Shown here: piece by piece, positions 24,809 to 38,700 of the stretch | How the letters are laid out: each line of letters begins with the position of its first letter | How positions within the stretch are numbered: position 1 is the stretch's first letter | Source: Mesaphorura yosii | Lineage: Eukaryota > Arthropoda > Collembola > Poduromorpha > Tullbergiidae | DNA: 64,000 nt | Direction: 5' to 3' | Assembly: GCA_009869945.1 (NCBI GenBank) | Contig: WIXG01000108.1 | Span: 153,756 to 217,755 of the forward strand | The notes under the pieces: generated by a model | Told to the model about the DNA's origin: nothing | What the model saw: the letters and a program-made list of their open reading frames with translations, nothing else | Databases searched by the model: none | Position numbers and translations under genes: made by a program

Positions 24809-24880
24809 TGCGATGTCCGGGAATCGAACCCGGGTCAACTGCTTGGAAGGCAACTATGCTCACCACTACACCAACATCGC
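24809..24880 (-). tRNA. tRNA-Gly (anticodon UCC)
   Basis: Read on the minus strand, the gene is 72 nt including an A discriminator. The acceptor stem GCGATGT pairs exactly with ACATCGC. It has a box A-like TGGTGTAGTGG, an anticodon loop CTTCCAA with TCC at 24847-24845, and a T arm CCGGG-TTCGATT-CCCGG giving box B. No intron is present. Downstream on the minus strand a TTTTT run within 15 nt is a good Pol III terminator. Overall similarity to eukaryotic cytosolic tRNA-Gly(UCC) is very high. Confidence 0.96.
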
Positions 24881-25267
24881 CACTCTGAAGTTACTTGGCT
24901 TTTTATAGCGTATTAACCAACTCCCTCACGGATTTATGCCCTGGGTTTCTCACTCTCTCAAAAGAACCGTGTTTGTCAAGCTGAGGCAGCCAGCGACGCG
25001 GCGAAACTTAAAAGGCAGACCAGGATAAAGACAGGCAGGCAGGAAAACAACCTGCAATTTACAATCAAAATTAATTAATCCTCTGAAGGTCGCGACGGAT
25101 TCAATTAATAGCATTTTGCGCCTAATTGTGTCGTGGAGTACGAGTGGGAAAGAATTCTGCGTAATTTTAGTTTGGTCTGCGTCTGGTGTTTGGAACTGGA
25201 AGACTCCCATAATTAATTTTAGCTTCCAGATCTCTAATTTATTCAAACCCCCGAAGGCAATACCACC
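24881..25267. promoter_or_regulatory. MED7 upstream region
   Basis: Right half of the TAF2-tRNA-MED7 divergent interval. Pyrimidine-rich and AATTAA-rich words are present, with no canonical TATA box at a fitting distance. The context before the MED7 ATG (CACCATG) is a good translation start. Confidence 0.4.
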
Positions 25268-26090
25268 ATGTCCATCAGCATAAGTTCGTACCCGCCTCCC
25301 CCAATGACCTTCATCAGTCAGTACACTGATGAGAATGTGAAACGTGGAAGAGCCCCGAAGCCGCCTCCAATTCCAGCGAGCCAGGAGACGTACTGCGTGT
25401 TTGGCGGGCCGTGCATAGCCGACGACGCCATCATCAGGCCCTTGGAGAGCCAGGTAAGCTTCCCTACAGTGCGAAGTGTCGACTAGTGGCGAAGTTTGAG
25501 ATTTCCAGTCCTGATTTAACTGATTACAGGGCATTCGGAGACTCTACCCTCAGAACTTTGACCATCGCAGAGAACTAAAGAAGCTAAACCACTCCGTACT
25601 CGTCAACTACTTGGACTTACTGGAACTGACTATCATTTGCCCCGAGAGCCCCAAGCGGCAAGAGAAAATTGAAGACATTAATCTGCTGTTTATCCACATG
25701 CACCATCTCATCAACGAATTTCGACCTCATCAGGTATGCATATGCATTTCGCTGTCCACTCTGATCTATGTTTTACTCATTATGCATATGCATCACGCAA
25801 TTGGTAAATAATTATTTTCCTTGCAGGCCCGGGAGACGCTGAGGGTGATGATGGAACTTCAGAGACGTTCCGCCCAAGAAACCTGTGAGCGCTTCCAAGT
25901 GCATTTGGAAAAATGTCTGGAAATAATCAAACAAGCCCTCTCCGTACTCCCCGAAGAATACGACTTTGAGATGCTCCACATTCGAGCGATGGCAGAGATT
26001 CTCATGCGGGAGCGCGGAGTGAAGCGAGTGCCTCCACCGCCAATCAGTCGCCAAGACGAGATGATGTGCGAGATTGTGGACAACTTGTAG
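25268..26090 (+). CDS. MED7: Mediator complex subunit 7 (MED7), three exons
   Basis: MED7 is a middle-module Mediator subunit that pairs with MED21/MED31 and helps bridge activators to Pol II. Exons are 25268-25453, 25530-25733 and 25827-26090 (217 aa, human 233), all phase 0 with GTAAGC and GTATGC donors. Hallmarks are a proline-rich N-terminus ending [42 protein letters not shown] (~58-76), [17 protein letters not shown] (~80-96), [17 protein letters not shown] (~113-130) and [14 protein letters not shown] (~131-145), then a coiled-coil stretch. The family-typical Ser/acidic C-terminal tail is shortened. The first ATG has a good context (CACCATG). The gene starts head-to-head with TAF2 and converges on the DENND2-like gene. 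Confidence 0.96.
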
Positions 26091-26186
26091 CCGTCTCCAC
26101 GTATAAGTATTTAAGGTTTTTATTATTTTAACCTCAAGATATCGAGAAAAGGGTTTTTTTGATTGGTTTGGAAATTTCGACATTGC

Positions 26187-26192
26187 AATAAA
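26187..26192 (+). promoter_or_regulatory. Candidate poly(A) signal of MED7
   Basis: AATAAA about 100 nt after the MED7 stop, followed by a T-rich downstream element (TTCTTTTTAATTTTTTG). Good spacing for a short 3' UTR. Confidence 0.6.
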
Positions 26193-26773
26193 TTCTTTTT
26201 AATTTTTTGTAACAAATTATAACACAACATGCGCAGTTAACATTTTAGTTAGCCTTTGAGCTCCACGATTGACGAGTACCAGGAATAAGAATTCTTATTA
26301 CGAATTTACACGCCAAAGTTAAAGTTTTGTATCTCACATTAGTTAAATACTGAAGTACGAAGTCGAAAGCGGAAGAAAGTATTAAACAAATAATTATCGT
26401 GTGTACATTTTGCTATTCGCCTAAACTAATTTGAGTAAAGCTATTATTTAAGAGTTACAGTTACAATGAATTAATAAAACTCAACGTGCGATAAAAATTA
26501 GAAACCAATGTCTGGAGTGTGGGTGCACATTTTTTGCCGCTCACAACGCAGATCTCATAAATTATGGACGCAGATAACAATAAATAGGATTGCGACCTGC
26601 AATAATTATTTTCAGTCTTTTGATAAAGTTGTATAAATAATCCACAGCGCTGCATTTAATGTATAACGGAAGTATTATAAATATATCCATAGAAAATTAA
26701 TTTCACACGCGGCACCGAGTTATTCTAAGGCTTATTTATCGTATATTTGTACTATCAACAGAATTTGTAGGAA
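26193..26773. other. Convergent MED7 / DENND2 3' region
   Basis: AT-rich sequence between the MED7 poly(A) signal and the DENND2-like stop. It probably contains the 3' UTR of the minus-strand DENND2-like gene. No exact AATAAA is evident close to that stop; a GATAAA/ATAAAT-type variant lies near 26735. Confidence 0.4.
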
Positions 26774-29700
26774 TTATTTGACAAAGGCGTCTTTCAGCCA
26801 ATTTCCAAAGGGCTTCGATCCTTTCATGAAGAATTTGGCGTTCTTGAAAGTGAGTGGAGTGCCGCCAGCCGTTTGTGTTTGTGCGTGCATGCCGTTTGTT
26901 GATGCGTTGAGCTCGCTCTGCTCCAAAATGCGTTGCTCAAAGAGACCTGCGCCAGCCGATTTGCACAAGTTAAACAAGCCAAAATTTATTTTTAAAATAT
27001 GCTGGGCACACCTTGTGTTTACTTACCGGGTGGTGGATTTCCTTTTAGGCGCAGCTCGATAAACTCGTGAAACATCGACGTCTCGGAGAACCACTCCAAG
27101 AAGTTCTGCGTTGCCTTCGTGTCGGAAGCTCTGACGAATGACTCTCGCTGAAATGCGAACGGTACAAGTAAAATACATATAATTAGGTTGGGAGATCAGC
27201 CAAAATTAAAGCTTTGTCGACGGACTTACGTCGAATACTTTGACTCCATCCTTCTGCCCGTGTTCGACAATGTGATTTGAGTAGTGCCCCAACGTTTCCA
27301 CAAACATGCGAATGAAGCATTCGCTCGTGAGCACGTTCTTCGTGTGCTCTTTCTGATCCGGCATGTTTACGACAAACTGCAGTGCGGTTCGTAGCTTGCG
27401 ATAAATTCTCTTTGGAAGAATGTTGCTTTCGTCACCGACGCAGCTCAGCACTTTGTTCTGGTCCAACTCAATGACAATCCCCTGAAAGTTTACAATCATA
27501 ATTTATAAACTCGTATTATAGCAGGCCGCGCTGCACAATTTTAGTGACTTTGACTTACTTCGTCCAAGGTTTTGTCCCACGGCGTTTGCAGACTGCGGAG
27601 GCAACCAATCAGAAAGGGCGCTGGAGCATCGAGCACGTCCGTCATCGTCAGCGGAAGAATAGGAACAAACGTGTGTTGCCACGTGAAGGGGTACAACATC
27701 GACTCAAGCGCCTCCACGCATAAGCTCACTGTACTGCAATGCGAATACAGTCAAGAATGATAATTTGTTAAATTTGCACGTGCGAAGTCGAATTTTGGCT
27801 GGCATTTGGGCACTCACCAGAGCGAACGACTGATGAGAACGACTTTGCGCTCCAACAGAAGTGAGCCGAACAGTTTGAGGAGGACGCTGAGATCCAACGC
27901 AGTCAGCAGCGTGACGAGGTCGCCCTCCTCCAGCCGTCGATCGGCCTTTCTCCGAATAACGATTGTTCGCGGGGACGGAAGAATGAAATTGTGCGGATGG
28001 TAGTTGGAAGAAAGCGGAAGCCCTTCTTCGGCCATGGCCGCCATGTTAAAGCTTTGCTGCTGCTGTTGCTGAGACTGCCCGAAAGGAAGATACATGTCGT
28101 CCTGAAAGGGATCCGTCACCGTGATGTCTTCCATCGGCGCCGGAAACGACTTCTTGAACAGATCCTCCATTATGTACCGTTTCTGGTATTCGGCGTAGCC
28201 ATGCCGCTGAGCGAGTTCACGCAAAACCTGTAAAATATTCGGCAATAATCGCAAATTCAGGCTTGGGCAATTGCTAATTTCATTGCCAGGACGAATCATC
28301 GTACGTACCTCACGATAAAAGCCAATGGCACGGTGAGCTGAAATGATGACATAGGTGATTGGAATGCAGATGCTCGCTCCCTCTGGCAGAATTCTGTAGC
28401 AGCAACCGTACTTTCGCGAACCGCGGTGGTCCGTAATTGCCAGCGTGTACGACTGGGCTGTCGGTCCCTCGTGACATGGCCACTCCAAAGAGTCGGGAAA
28501 ACAAAACTGCTCCACGCCAGCCGCCACTTTGGCCTGTTTGAATTTGCATAATTGACATTTGTGCATTGCACATTTCATGCCAAAACGGACTCACATTTGC
28601 TGGGAATTTGTCCCGAATATACGGATGATACACTCCTGTGTACGGATCGCGGTTCAGGCCAACAATCAGAAGACACTCGAAGAGACTTTCCCCAGAATTT
28701 GGCCTTCTGCTGGTTTGCAAGAAAAGTCGGTGTATGGACGGAATTTCCTGAACTCGAATGCTCGAAACTCGGCGGATGTAGCCTTTGCGTGCTTCCACGA
28801 CCTGAAGACGAGAGAGAAAAAAGGCATCTTAAACGTCAGAGAATTTTCGTTTTATGCTGCATTGTACGGGTACATTGCACATTGTTGAGTGTTGATTTAA
28901 GACGTCAGAAATATGTATTTATTTACGTATATTCTCACCCTCCAGCAATAAACGTTGCATCAGAATCAAAATGCCTGCCTGCCTGCCCCCTCAATGAAGG
29001 CTCATGACAGAAATTTACAGAATAATAAAGACAAGCCTGAAGCTAGTCGAAGATTTAATATTCACGCAAGATGTGAACGCGAGAAGACGAAGACGAAAGA
29101 AGAATTTCTTACACATCGAGATACAGCAACTACAAAGGATTTATGTTAATACTGATTGAACTTAATCGATAATGATTTGCGTTCGCGCTACGCTGCGCCT
29201 GCATTTTTATTTTTCTTCCACAATGAAACTACAAACGAGTCCTCTCACGAAAGGCCCATTATCGAAAAACAAATTTCACTTTACAGCGCCAGCGTAAAGT
29301 GCATTATCTCTTTATCACTTTTCCTACTTGTCAATTAGGAACTAATCTCGCATTAAAGCAGAGTTGGCGAATCGCAGATACAAGTAAGATTTCAAGTCTT
29401 TAATCCGACAGAAAATGGAACCATGAATCAACGTCTCGAGGAAATAATCTGGCTAACCGCAATGTGTGGTTTTCGTTTTGTGGACAAGATGCAGACGGAG
29501 CTGAGCGCTGCCAATTGAGCTGGCAATTTGTTAACCGCAAAAGCAAAAATGCGTGAAATGTATTTGTGAATGAACTAAGAAGGCAAGGCAAGGAGGCATT
29601 TAAGCTTCAGCACGTTTGAATGAAGAAAACGCTTTGGCTTTGGTTTTACGACGGATTTTTAATAATTTACTCGAGTTTTAAACTGCAAACACAGCAAAAT

Positions 29701-32700
29701 ACTACAAAGCTCGTAAATAAATAGTAACCACCTTGTTGAACAAGATTCGCAATTCATACTCGATTCACTCTCACGGTCTCACATTTAATTTGCATTTGTT
29801 GCTGTCTTCATTCTTCACATAAAAGCTAATGAGTCGCCGCTCTGCTCTCGAAAGTCGTAAATTTCAGCTACAAATTCAAAATCAACTGCAAATTTTTACA
29901 AGAAAGGGCAAAACAAACAAATAAAATCGGAATGTTCGAGCTTGAGCGATGAAAAAGTTAAAAATTTGACCAGCCATTGCACTCACTTCAAAGTTTAGCT
30001 GAACAATAAAAATGCACGGCCCACCAGAATAAAAGGAAATGTAAAAGGATTGCATTGCATGAAAGGGCAAGTATCTCGCTTAACGTTGGCATTACGCTGA
30101 ATATGAAAAATGAGTACGAGCGACTACGACTGTGATTGCAAATTCGCATTTCGTGCAGCCGCGTTAAGGGTGAAGATTTTAATCTGATACGCGATACCCA
30201 AACAAACAAGCACAGACTGAGTAATATAAACGCGCTTCTTCATTCCGCGCCTCAGTCATTAATTTTATTCAAGAAGATGCATTCGAGCATTCCTCGCTCG
30301 TTACGCTTGAAGATGAGATATTAAACGCAGATAAGCCGCAGCCGAAACCGCTACGAAACGAGAATCCTTCGCCACGAAACGCTTTTAGGATTGCATTCAT
30401 TTTCATTGCAAGTTATCGACCATGTCGTGAATGCGCGAACGCAACGCAACATACTATCTCCATCCTTCTCAATCCATTCAGCATCAAGGTCATTAAGGAG
30501 CAGAGAAGAGAAGAGAAGAGCCCAAGTAAATTAAAAATTTAGCCACACTAAACGTCGTTGCCAGGCGCTCTAAACTACGAAAAGGTTCCTTCCCTCTAAG
30601 CCTTGGTGAAAAGCGAATTCGCATGATTGTTCTGCTGATCGAAAATCGAAATCAATGCATTCATATTTTTCTCTGACTCAGTCGCCACACCTAAAAATAA
30701 TACGAGCATCGACTTCCACAGAAACTTCAGCTCAGCTCGCTCATTGGCATCTAATAAAAGCGCAGACGACAAAAAAAACTTGGGCTAATTTTAGTGCAAT
30801 GCACCAAAGCGCGAAATGCTGCTCGATTTGAGTGTGAATGAAAAAAATGCGTGCACAGAATTTTGCATATTTTTGGTACACGCCTCAGGAAGAATTCATT
30901 CTTCACACACCAAAGAAGTGAGAGATTAAGATTAGACATTGTTTGAACTCACATTCATTTGTACCGCATTTTAATTTCCTTTTTTGTCTCGCAGCAATTC
31001 AGCCCATGCAAATCAATCAAAGTCAATTTCCCCTTTGCCATTCGCATTCACGATTCAATCGCTGCAATGAGCAGGCAACAATTAATAAAACGGCTGAGCT
31101 ATTGAGTCGAATTGTTTTAGGCCTATAATTAGTCTTGTTCTGCACTGCGAGCGTGCATGCATGAGTTATACTGCGTAAACCCAAAGCTCAATGATCCGGC
31201 AATTTCGAGTTGCGAATTTCGAATGAGCAATGAGCACGCAGCACGATTTTTGTATGCAAAATGGAAAGAGCACGAAATTCTTGGGGCTTTCATTCTGCTT
31301 GCAATGACAAAACTCATAAAATCATTCTTAAGCGTAACTTTTCCTCATTCACAGCAAGAAAAGACAACAGTGGAAATCAAGCTTCAGCTCAAGTTTTACG
31401 TAATCTCAGCCTCAATAATTGAAATTGACATCTCGTAAAAAGTAAAAAAGCAGTCGTAGGTGGAGATCAAAGGCCTTTTCCTAAGCAAGGTTTAAGATAT
31501 ATTAAATATATTAAAAATGAAGCCGTTCTCGTGTTCAGTGACGAGTTACAGCAGAAATGTCTCCTTTATGCTTGGCAATTCGCATTGCATTCACTCTGCA
31601 AACGTTCTCAAGGCACGGGGGCTATTAAATTGCAACTGTACTTTGTGCATGGCCGCCTAAATGCATAATTATAATTAACAAATGCAATGTGCAAAATACA
31701 CGCTTCATTATTTTAGCCATGCACGTTTTGTACTTCTCGTTCTCGTTCATATCTCGCGGCCTTCATGAGGGCCACGGTGCGGCGGCCCTCATAAGAATGT
31801 CAGATTGGGCTTCCCGTTTCTATTCAAACAAGTGGGCAAGGGTGCTGCTGCGAATTTGCAGTACATTGTTTCATAATTCAAAGTTTAAGACACAGTTGCT
31901 TGAAGAATTTTGCGTGAATGCTACGTTACCTCTTACATGTTTGACGCTGCAGTCGAGGATAAAATAAAAAATGTCAAAGTCGTCAAACTCTCAGGAGTCT
32001 TTGTCAATTACGTACTTCTTTACGTTACGACTCCGAAGGTTTTCGAGAATTGATCGTGATGATCCATTTTATTATCGAGCTCAAATCATATTAACGCACC
32101 GCAGCTGTGAAGAAATAAAGGAAACCCCTCGTGAATTTAATTTCAAAGAAAGAGCTGGCTGTATTGAAGGCATTGCATTGAAGGGAAAATTAAAATAAGA
32201 CTTCAATACGTGGCAGAGAAATATTTTTCGCTCTTAACAATAGCCTGGCCGGTCTTCTCGAGGTGTTTTAAAAGTGGTTTCTTGCGTATGCGTATTGCGT
32301 ATTGTTATTTTCTCGTTACCTGTCTTGCATTGTTGGACGTCTCAGCATCGTTCTCACAGTCAGAGTCTCCCGTGTCTGTCGTGCTATCACCCACGGGCGT
32401 GTCGCATGAGCTCAGACTCTCAGACCCGAGCTGAATTCCAGAGTCGGTGCTCGATGTGGCCTCCTTCGTCGTGGTCCCAATCACTGGCGATGACGAAGAC
32501 GCCGAAGCTGAAGCCGAAGGCGAGAAGAGCTGATTCACCAAATTCTGAATCTGCAACGAAAAATGCATACAGGGGATTAGTTTTTAGTGTGCAAGGATTT
32601 CAGAGCATAGCATAGAATTGGCTTGAATTCTTCGTGAAACAATGTGCCTTGTTTTCTTTCGCTTTGTGACTAATTTGCTATTTGCTGATTCTTTCCATTG

Positions 32701-35700
32701 CCCGACTCGGGGGAGGGCACAACACAAATGTAACACATTTTTGTTTCTCTCATTTTCATTGTTATCAAGAGCATGAAAATTAAGAGACCGCATTCTCGAT
32801 TGCACTCACTTGGCACAGCACAGCAATAGTTTCAAGTTTATCTGCCTTGAGGACAATGCAAAGCTGCAGCAGACAACAACAACAAATGCAAAAGCAAAAA
32901 TGCGTTATCAAGTTCAGGGGAAGACGCAGACGCGAAGAGTGCCGCAAAAACTGAGCTTGTTATTCACACAAATGCTTGAATTTCGCCGAACCGCCAGCGA
33001 ATAATAAATTTGTCTTTCGCAATGATGAATTTAGGCGAGTCACAACAAAACGGGCGGGCTCGTAAACGTCAGACTTAGAAATTAAAGTAGGTTCATTACT
33101 TTATCAAGTCGTACATCTCAAGCGCATTCGGCTGTAAAACGGCAATGGCAATGGCAATAATTTTATTTGCACGTATGCGTGTGCCCTCTTCGCATTTAAA
33201 TAATTCCTAGATAATTCATTTCCAAATTGCCTACCATTGTCTGCTGAATTTTAACGGCGTGAGCATCGTCTCTTTAAGATTCATTTCTTTTTTGCGCGTT
33301 CCGCTGAAGCTCGTAGCAAGCTTTTTCATTACGACTACGGCACAGGTAATAAAAATCATATAAAATTTGTGACTTTCGCTGCGAAGATGCGATGGACGAG
33401 TCGCGAGTCAGTCGTGTAATCGTAAACCAGAAATCACCGTGTTTGCATCGGTGAAATTAACATTTTTAACATCGCATTCAATTTCAATGCGGCGTATGCC
33501 ACATGCCACATGTTACACGTTGCGCCTTGTCTGCATTTCGTATTTGCACGCATGATTCGACGCTGCCTAATAAAATGACCGTTAATGATGTTTCATTCAT
33601 TCAAGTCGGTACTCAAACACACCAAGGACAGTTGTTGGTTTAAATGCTGTACAAAATGAGCTCTGTGGTACAAGATTCTTGATTTTGATTTCAAAACATT
33701 AGCATCGTTCACAAGTGTGAGAATCCAAATCACAACTCACAACTTACAATCGCGTACGTTAACGATGAGAAAAGCACGACGATTGCATCGCAACGATTTG
33801 TAAACGCTATGGTTCTCTGATTCTCATTCATTTCACAATAAAGACAAGACTAAAGGAAGGGTGGGCGAGAAAACGGGAATTCCATCAATTTCAATTTCTT
33901 GAATCAACAAATCGTAAACATAAAGTTTGGCATTCCGATTCCGACTCCGAATTCCAGTTTATGGCCTCTGAGGGGCTGTAAAACGAATTCCCTGGTCAGT
34001 TGCTTGACTTCTTCATTATTGTATTGTAAGCATACTTTCGATTTATGCTGCAATGCAATGCAATGGCAATCTGTCTCCAAATCTTGAGGCTCGTTTCGTG
34101 ACAATAAACGCATCGCATCAGTCATTTCGGGCTTTTGAAAAGCTACTCCACTAATCTACAAACGTCAAGTCAAGCAAGCGAGCAAGCATTGCGGTAATTA
34201 AGTGCTTAGGTGTTTGTTGTACAAATTTCGTTTTCCTTTTCGTATTCCTCTTTTCCTGTCACAACTGACCAAGATAGATGACTCAAAAATCGACTCAGAG
34301 AAACTGCCTTGTAGTTTTGCTCTGTCAAAGCCCAAACTCAAAGGAGCAGAGCATAAGCATTCGCTCGAATGAGCGAGCTACGCATGATCACAAAGGAACT
34401 TACTCGTACGGCATGTATGCAAGAATAGCTTTGCCATGCCACTAAACTCTTAACTTTCTCGCATTCTTCGAATTCTGAACCTGAATTGTTTCTCGCTGTC
34501 GCAGTTTCAAGGTAAAAATTTAAGAAAGTAGCACGGCAATGGCGCAGAATCAGAAATAAATCGAATCAATCGGCAAAGGCAACCCAGCATTTTATTCTCA
34601 AATTTGAGGCATTGAAGATTTAATTTTCAAAATTTCCAGAATTACCCGCATTTTTAAGTGTACAGTGAGAATATTAACGTAAATTAATGTTGGGGTGCAC
34701 GCTTGTTCTGAAACCGTGCCACATGGAAAGTGATAGTTTAAAGGTGAGAATTTACGGCTCTGCTCGCAACAATGTTGGCCCAATCATGTATTGAGCACAA
34801 TTATCGTACTTCATGTGGCACACTTGAACTGTGCGCGTTTTTCATTTTTCCTTCGGGCAATGCAATCAAGCGTGCGTATGTAAAACTTAGCGAATGGCGA
34901 TTGCAATGGTGATGGCAATAAGAATTAAGCTGTTGTACAAAATTATTATTGTTATTACTTTATACGCAGTACGAAGACAATGCGAATACAAATGCGAAAA
35001 CGAATGTTAAACAAGCACGCAGACAGACAGACAATCTACGAGCCGAGCCCAATAAATCTGCAGCGTAAACGTAAAGTACAAGCCACAATTATGCCACAGT
35101 TTGTTGGCCGCGCCACATAAAAACTGAACCTCATTTCAAATTCCGTCCAAGCCTGTTTATGATTCACGTCCACGGCGAAGAAGAAGGGAAAATAAAAGTA
35201 CCACATTGTTGTCCGTACTTTATAAACACACATGTGATAATTGGACATGTACGAGCTGGCTTTATCAACAATAAACCTGCGTACACGAATTTTACTCAAT
35301 CATGCATGCAGCAAGGTGTCTCTCGGCCTGTCCAACAATCGACGAGATTGGCAAGACACGTTTATGGAATGAGTTTTCTCCTTGTCTCGCATTGGTATTG
35401 CATATAATAAAATTACATGTGCCGTAGGAGACAATGCAAAGCTTTAAAACCAAACCCACTTTACGCCATGAAAGTGCCGTCCCGGTTTGCAGTATAGTGG
35501 GCATGTGCAAGACAAAAAGAAAAGGCAAATCTCAAAATGCAAAACCCAATTAAGGGCAATTATGCCGTACAAAATGTGGGACTGACGACTACTTTCTCGC
35601 TCCATCGTGCCGTGCCGTGCTAAAACCTTGCTAATATGAACGCCAATCGAGGATCGATTGTCAACATAATCGAAGCTGTTGCTAGTTGCGCAGTTCAACC

Positions 35701-38700
35701 CAATTAAGATGGTATCGGTAACTTTATTATGTACTCAATTAACCCGGCGTGCATTGCCATGCTGTTGCTGCTGCAGAGTTCGAGTTCACACGCCACTTGT
35801 CTTAATTGTTATTTCGTTGCACTACATTGCATTGCACTTGCAGAAACTGCAGTCCCGCCTTGTGCTTCTTTGCTCCTAATTGAGCGTAATTTCATTATAT
35901 CGCAATTAGATTCAGGAAGTGAGGGTAATAATACTTTGACTCATTTTACAAGCGTACACTTGCTCCATTGACAGCGAAAGCACAAATGCATAAGCTCACT
36001 GTTTCAAGCGTAAGTAAGCAGAAAAATTGATTGGAACAATGGCAAATATTTCTGCACTTAAGAGCCAATTATTTGCCAGTCAGTTGGACGAATTGTCAAC
36101 CCGACGCGAGGCGCGACGCCAGAAATGTCACCATTCAGCGTCAGCCTGCAGCGATGCTCATTTGCATCGCGACTTATGACGGTGCGCCTTGACGGACGAT
36201 AAATTAGACAATATTTATTTTGCTACTCATCTCCCATTGTTTCACCAACTATGTACCCAAGAAAAATAAAAATAAACTCATCGCCTCGCCAGAATTGCCC
36301 CAACGGCAAGTTTCTAATCCTGAAATACACCCTGATGCTTTACGCGTATGTCGTATTTATATTCATCGTCGAGTCGAAACTTTGACCCGTCTGCCACAAC
36401 TCACGGTTCGCATTCGCGGCTGTGCTCGATTGAATCAGCGTCTGCACCGACAATGCTTACTAATTAAGAGTAATTAAGAAGCCATTCTGCTATTCATTAA
36501 TCATTGCCTGCCTGCCTGGTCCAACGCCGAACATTGATAAGATGCAGAGGAAAATTCAAAATTTAGCAGAATGTACCTCGTTTACCGTCTGCTTGACCAC
36601 CGAAACCAAAAGTATGTGACAAGCACACACAACACAAAACGCGAGAAGCCTCCGAGCCATGCAAATGCAAATGAAAATGCCACGCAAGCAAAGATGACGA
36701 GGCCTCAGTCTACAAGAGGCATCCAACCACGACAAGAATTCTCTCCAATAAATAACAGCGAAAGAGAAAAATGTTGGATTGTCAAACCAGTTTTGAGTTT
36801 TCTCTCGCGTCCCATCCACTTTTCTGCTTGGCTTGGCCGCATTTCAGTTTCAATAAATGCATACGCATCTTTGAATCATAATAAGTGTAACGAGCCCTTC
36901 ACCATAAAAGGATTAAAATTACGACCTTATCTAATAGCAAGAAATTGACCGGTACAAGAATGCCAGACGACAGGCCAGGGCCTGTCTTTCACGACGAGAC
37001 GACTTACATGCACTCCGCCACTTTAAACCAATTTTATCCCATTCAATTTCCTTAAAGTCGTCGATCACAAAATGTACTTCAACCAGGCTTGAATGCGGAG
37101 AACTGAGAATGCGAAGTTTTTAGCCATAAAATTTGAGTTTGTCATCAAAATCATAAATATGCTTTGAGATGGCGACCGATGTGGGGCTCACTCTCAACCC
37201 GAGCAAGTCGGAGGTCGTGCTGGGAGCAGAGTAAGAGGAGGAGCGTCAAGCTGTGCTAGAGAGGTTTCGAGCTGTTACTCCGGGAACTGTAGACTTCCAG
37301 CCGATGAACACCAGACTGCCGGGCTCTCCCCTTACCAAGCCAGCGCTGAAGTGTGTGCTGAAGACAAAAAAGACCAGGAAATTGGAGGAATCCACCACCC
37401 GCCTTCACCAACTTACGGCGCACTCGGCGTTCTTCTTGCTGCGGGCCTCCATCTCCCTCCCGCGTCTCATTTATTTCCTCCGCTGCGCCCCCGCTGTGCA
37501 GCGGGTAATGTGGCGGCCGTGCTAGGGTCGCTGCCGCGGGGGGGAGCGCTTCGAGGAGGTTTTCCTTTACAATACCTTTCATAATGTGTCTTACCTTTAC
37601 GCCTTGAGCTTATATTTTAGTCTTGTTTTGAGGATATCGTGCTTAGGTTATTGTGCCAGGTTTCCCTTAGTTGATTTTCTTCCCTGTATGTCATATTTGT
37701 GATTTGATTACCGAGTGAATAAAATATGTGCTTTGCCTGCTTGCTTCGCGCTGTACACTGGCTTGATGTGTTCGGAAATTGAACGGTTCATCATTCGTGA
37801 GCTTCCCTCGCAATGATGCAAATGAATTCTAATTCTGATGCATTTCATGAATTGTTTTAAATCAGATCCATAAATTCCTGTGTCCTATGCATCGAAATGC
37901 TGCAGTTTAATTTACTAGTGAGCTGTCGTTTAGTCGTTTCACGTTACGTTGGTTTGGCGTTCTAACAATGCAATGCTCAACTTCCTGTTTCTGTTTCCTT
38001 CTGAATTTGTTCTGTGACCACACAGAGCAGCTCATCGCAGACTTGTACATGATGATGACGCTTCACTTCCGAGTATAGCCGTCAGTCCGTTAGTACAGCG
38101 AGTCATAACAAGTCGGAAATTAATGGATTGTTTCGGCCGGCATGGCAGTGAGAGGATTTATGGTTCGATGTGCGTATTGCGTACTGCGTGTTTTGAAGTG
38201 TAGGTGGCAAATGACAAAAGTAGATCACTAAAATTCCAAAATCATGGTTCCTTGCCATAAAGACGGCGTGAGCTTTCCGTGCAGCAGCGAATTAGCTTGA
38301 AGCCTTCCCTCATAAAAATGTGCGCGCATAGAAGCTTTTGTTCTTAATTAAACCTTCACATGCGGTATTCAGCCTGACTTGCTTCGCATTCGAAACTCGT
38401 ACAACTTCGTTCCTCAGTGCACATGAATGGGCGCTTTAATCTGTTCCGCATTGCATTGCATTGCTTTGCAGCATTAATTCCTCATACATTCGTTCCAGTG
38501 CAATGAATCGTACGCCGTCAGTTCCTGAAACTCATCTCCGTCGCTGCTCTGCTGTGCTGGGCTGATTACCATCTTACGCGCATTCATAATTCGCATAATT
38601 CTCAAGTTGGAAGTGTTGCCTTTCGAAGATTTTTCGAAGAAGATAAAATACGTTGTTAAAGTGCTCATCACACTTCACATTTCGCATTTATTCTGCACCG

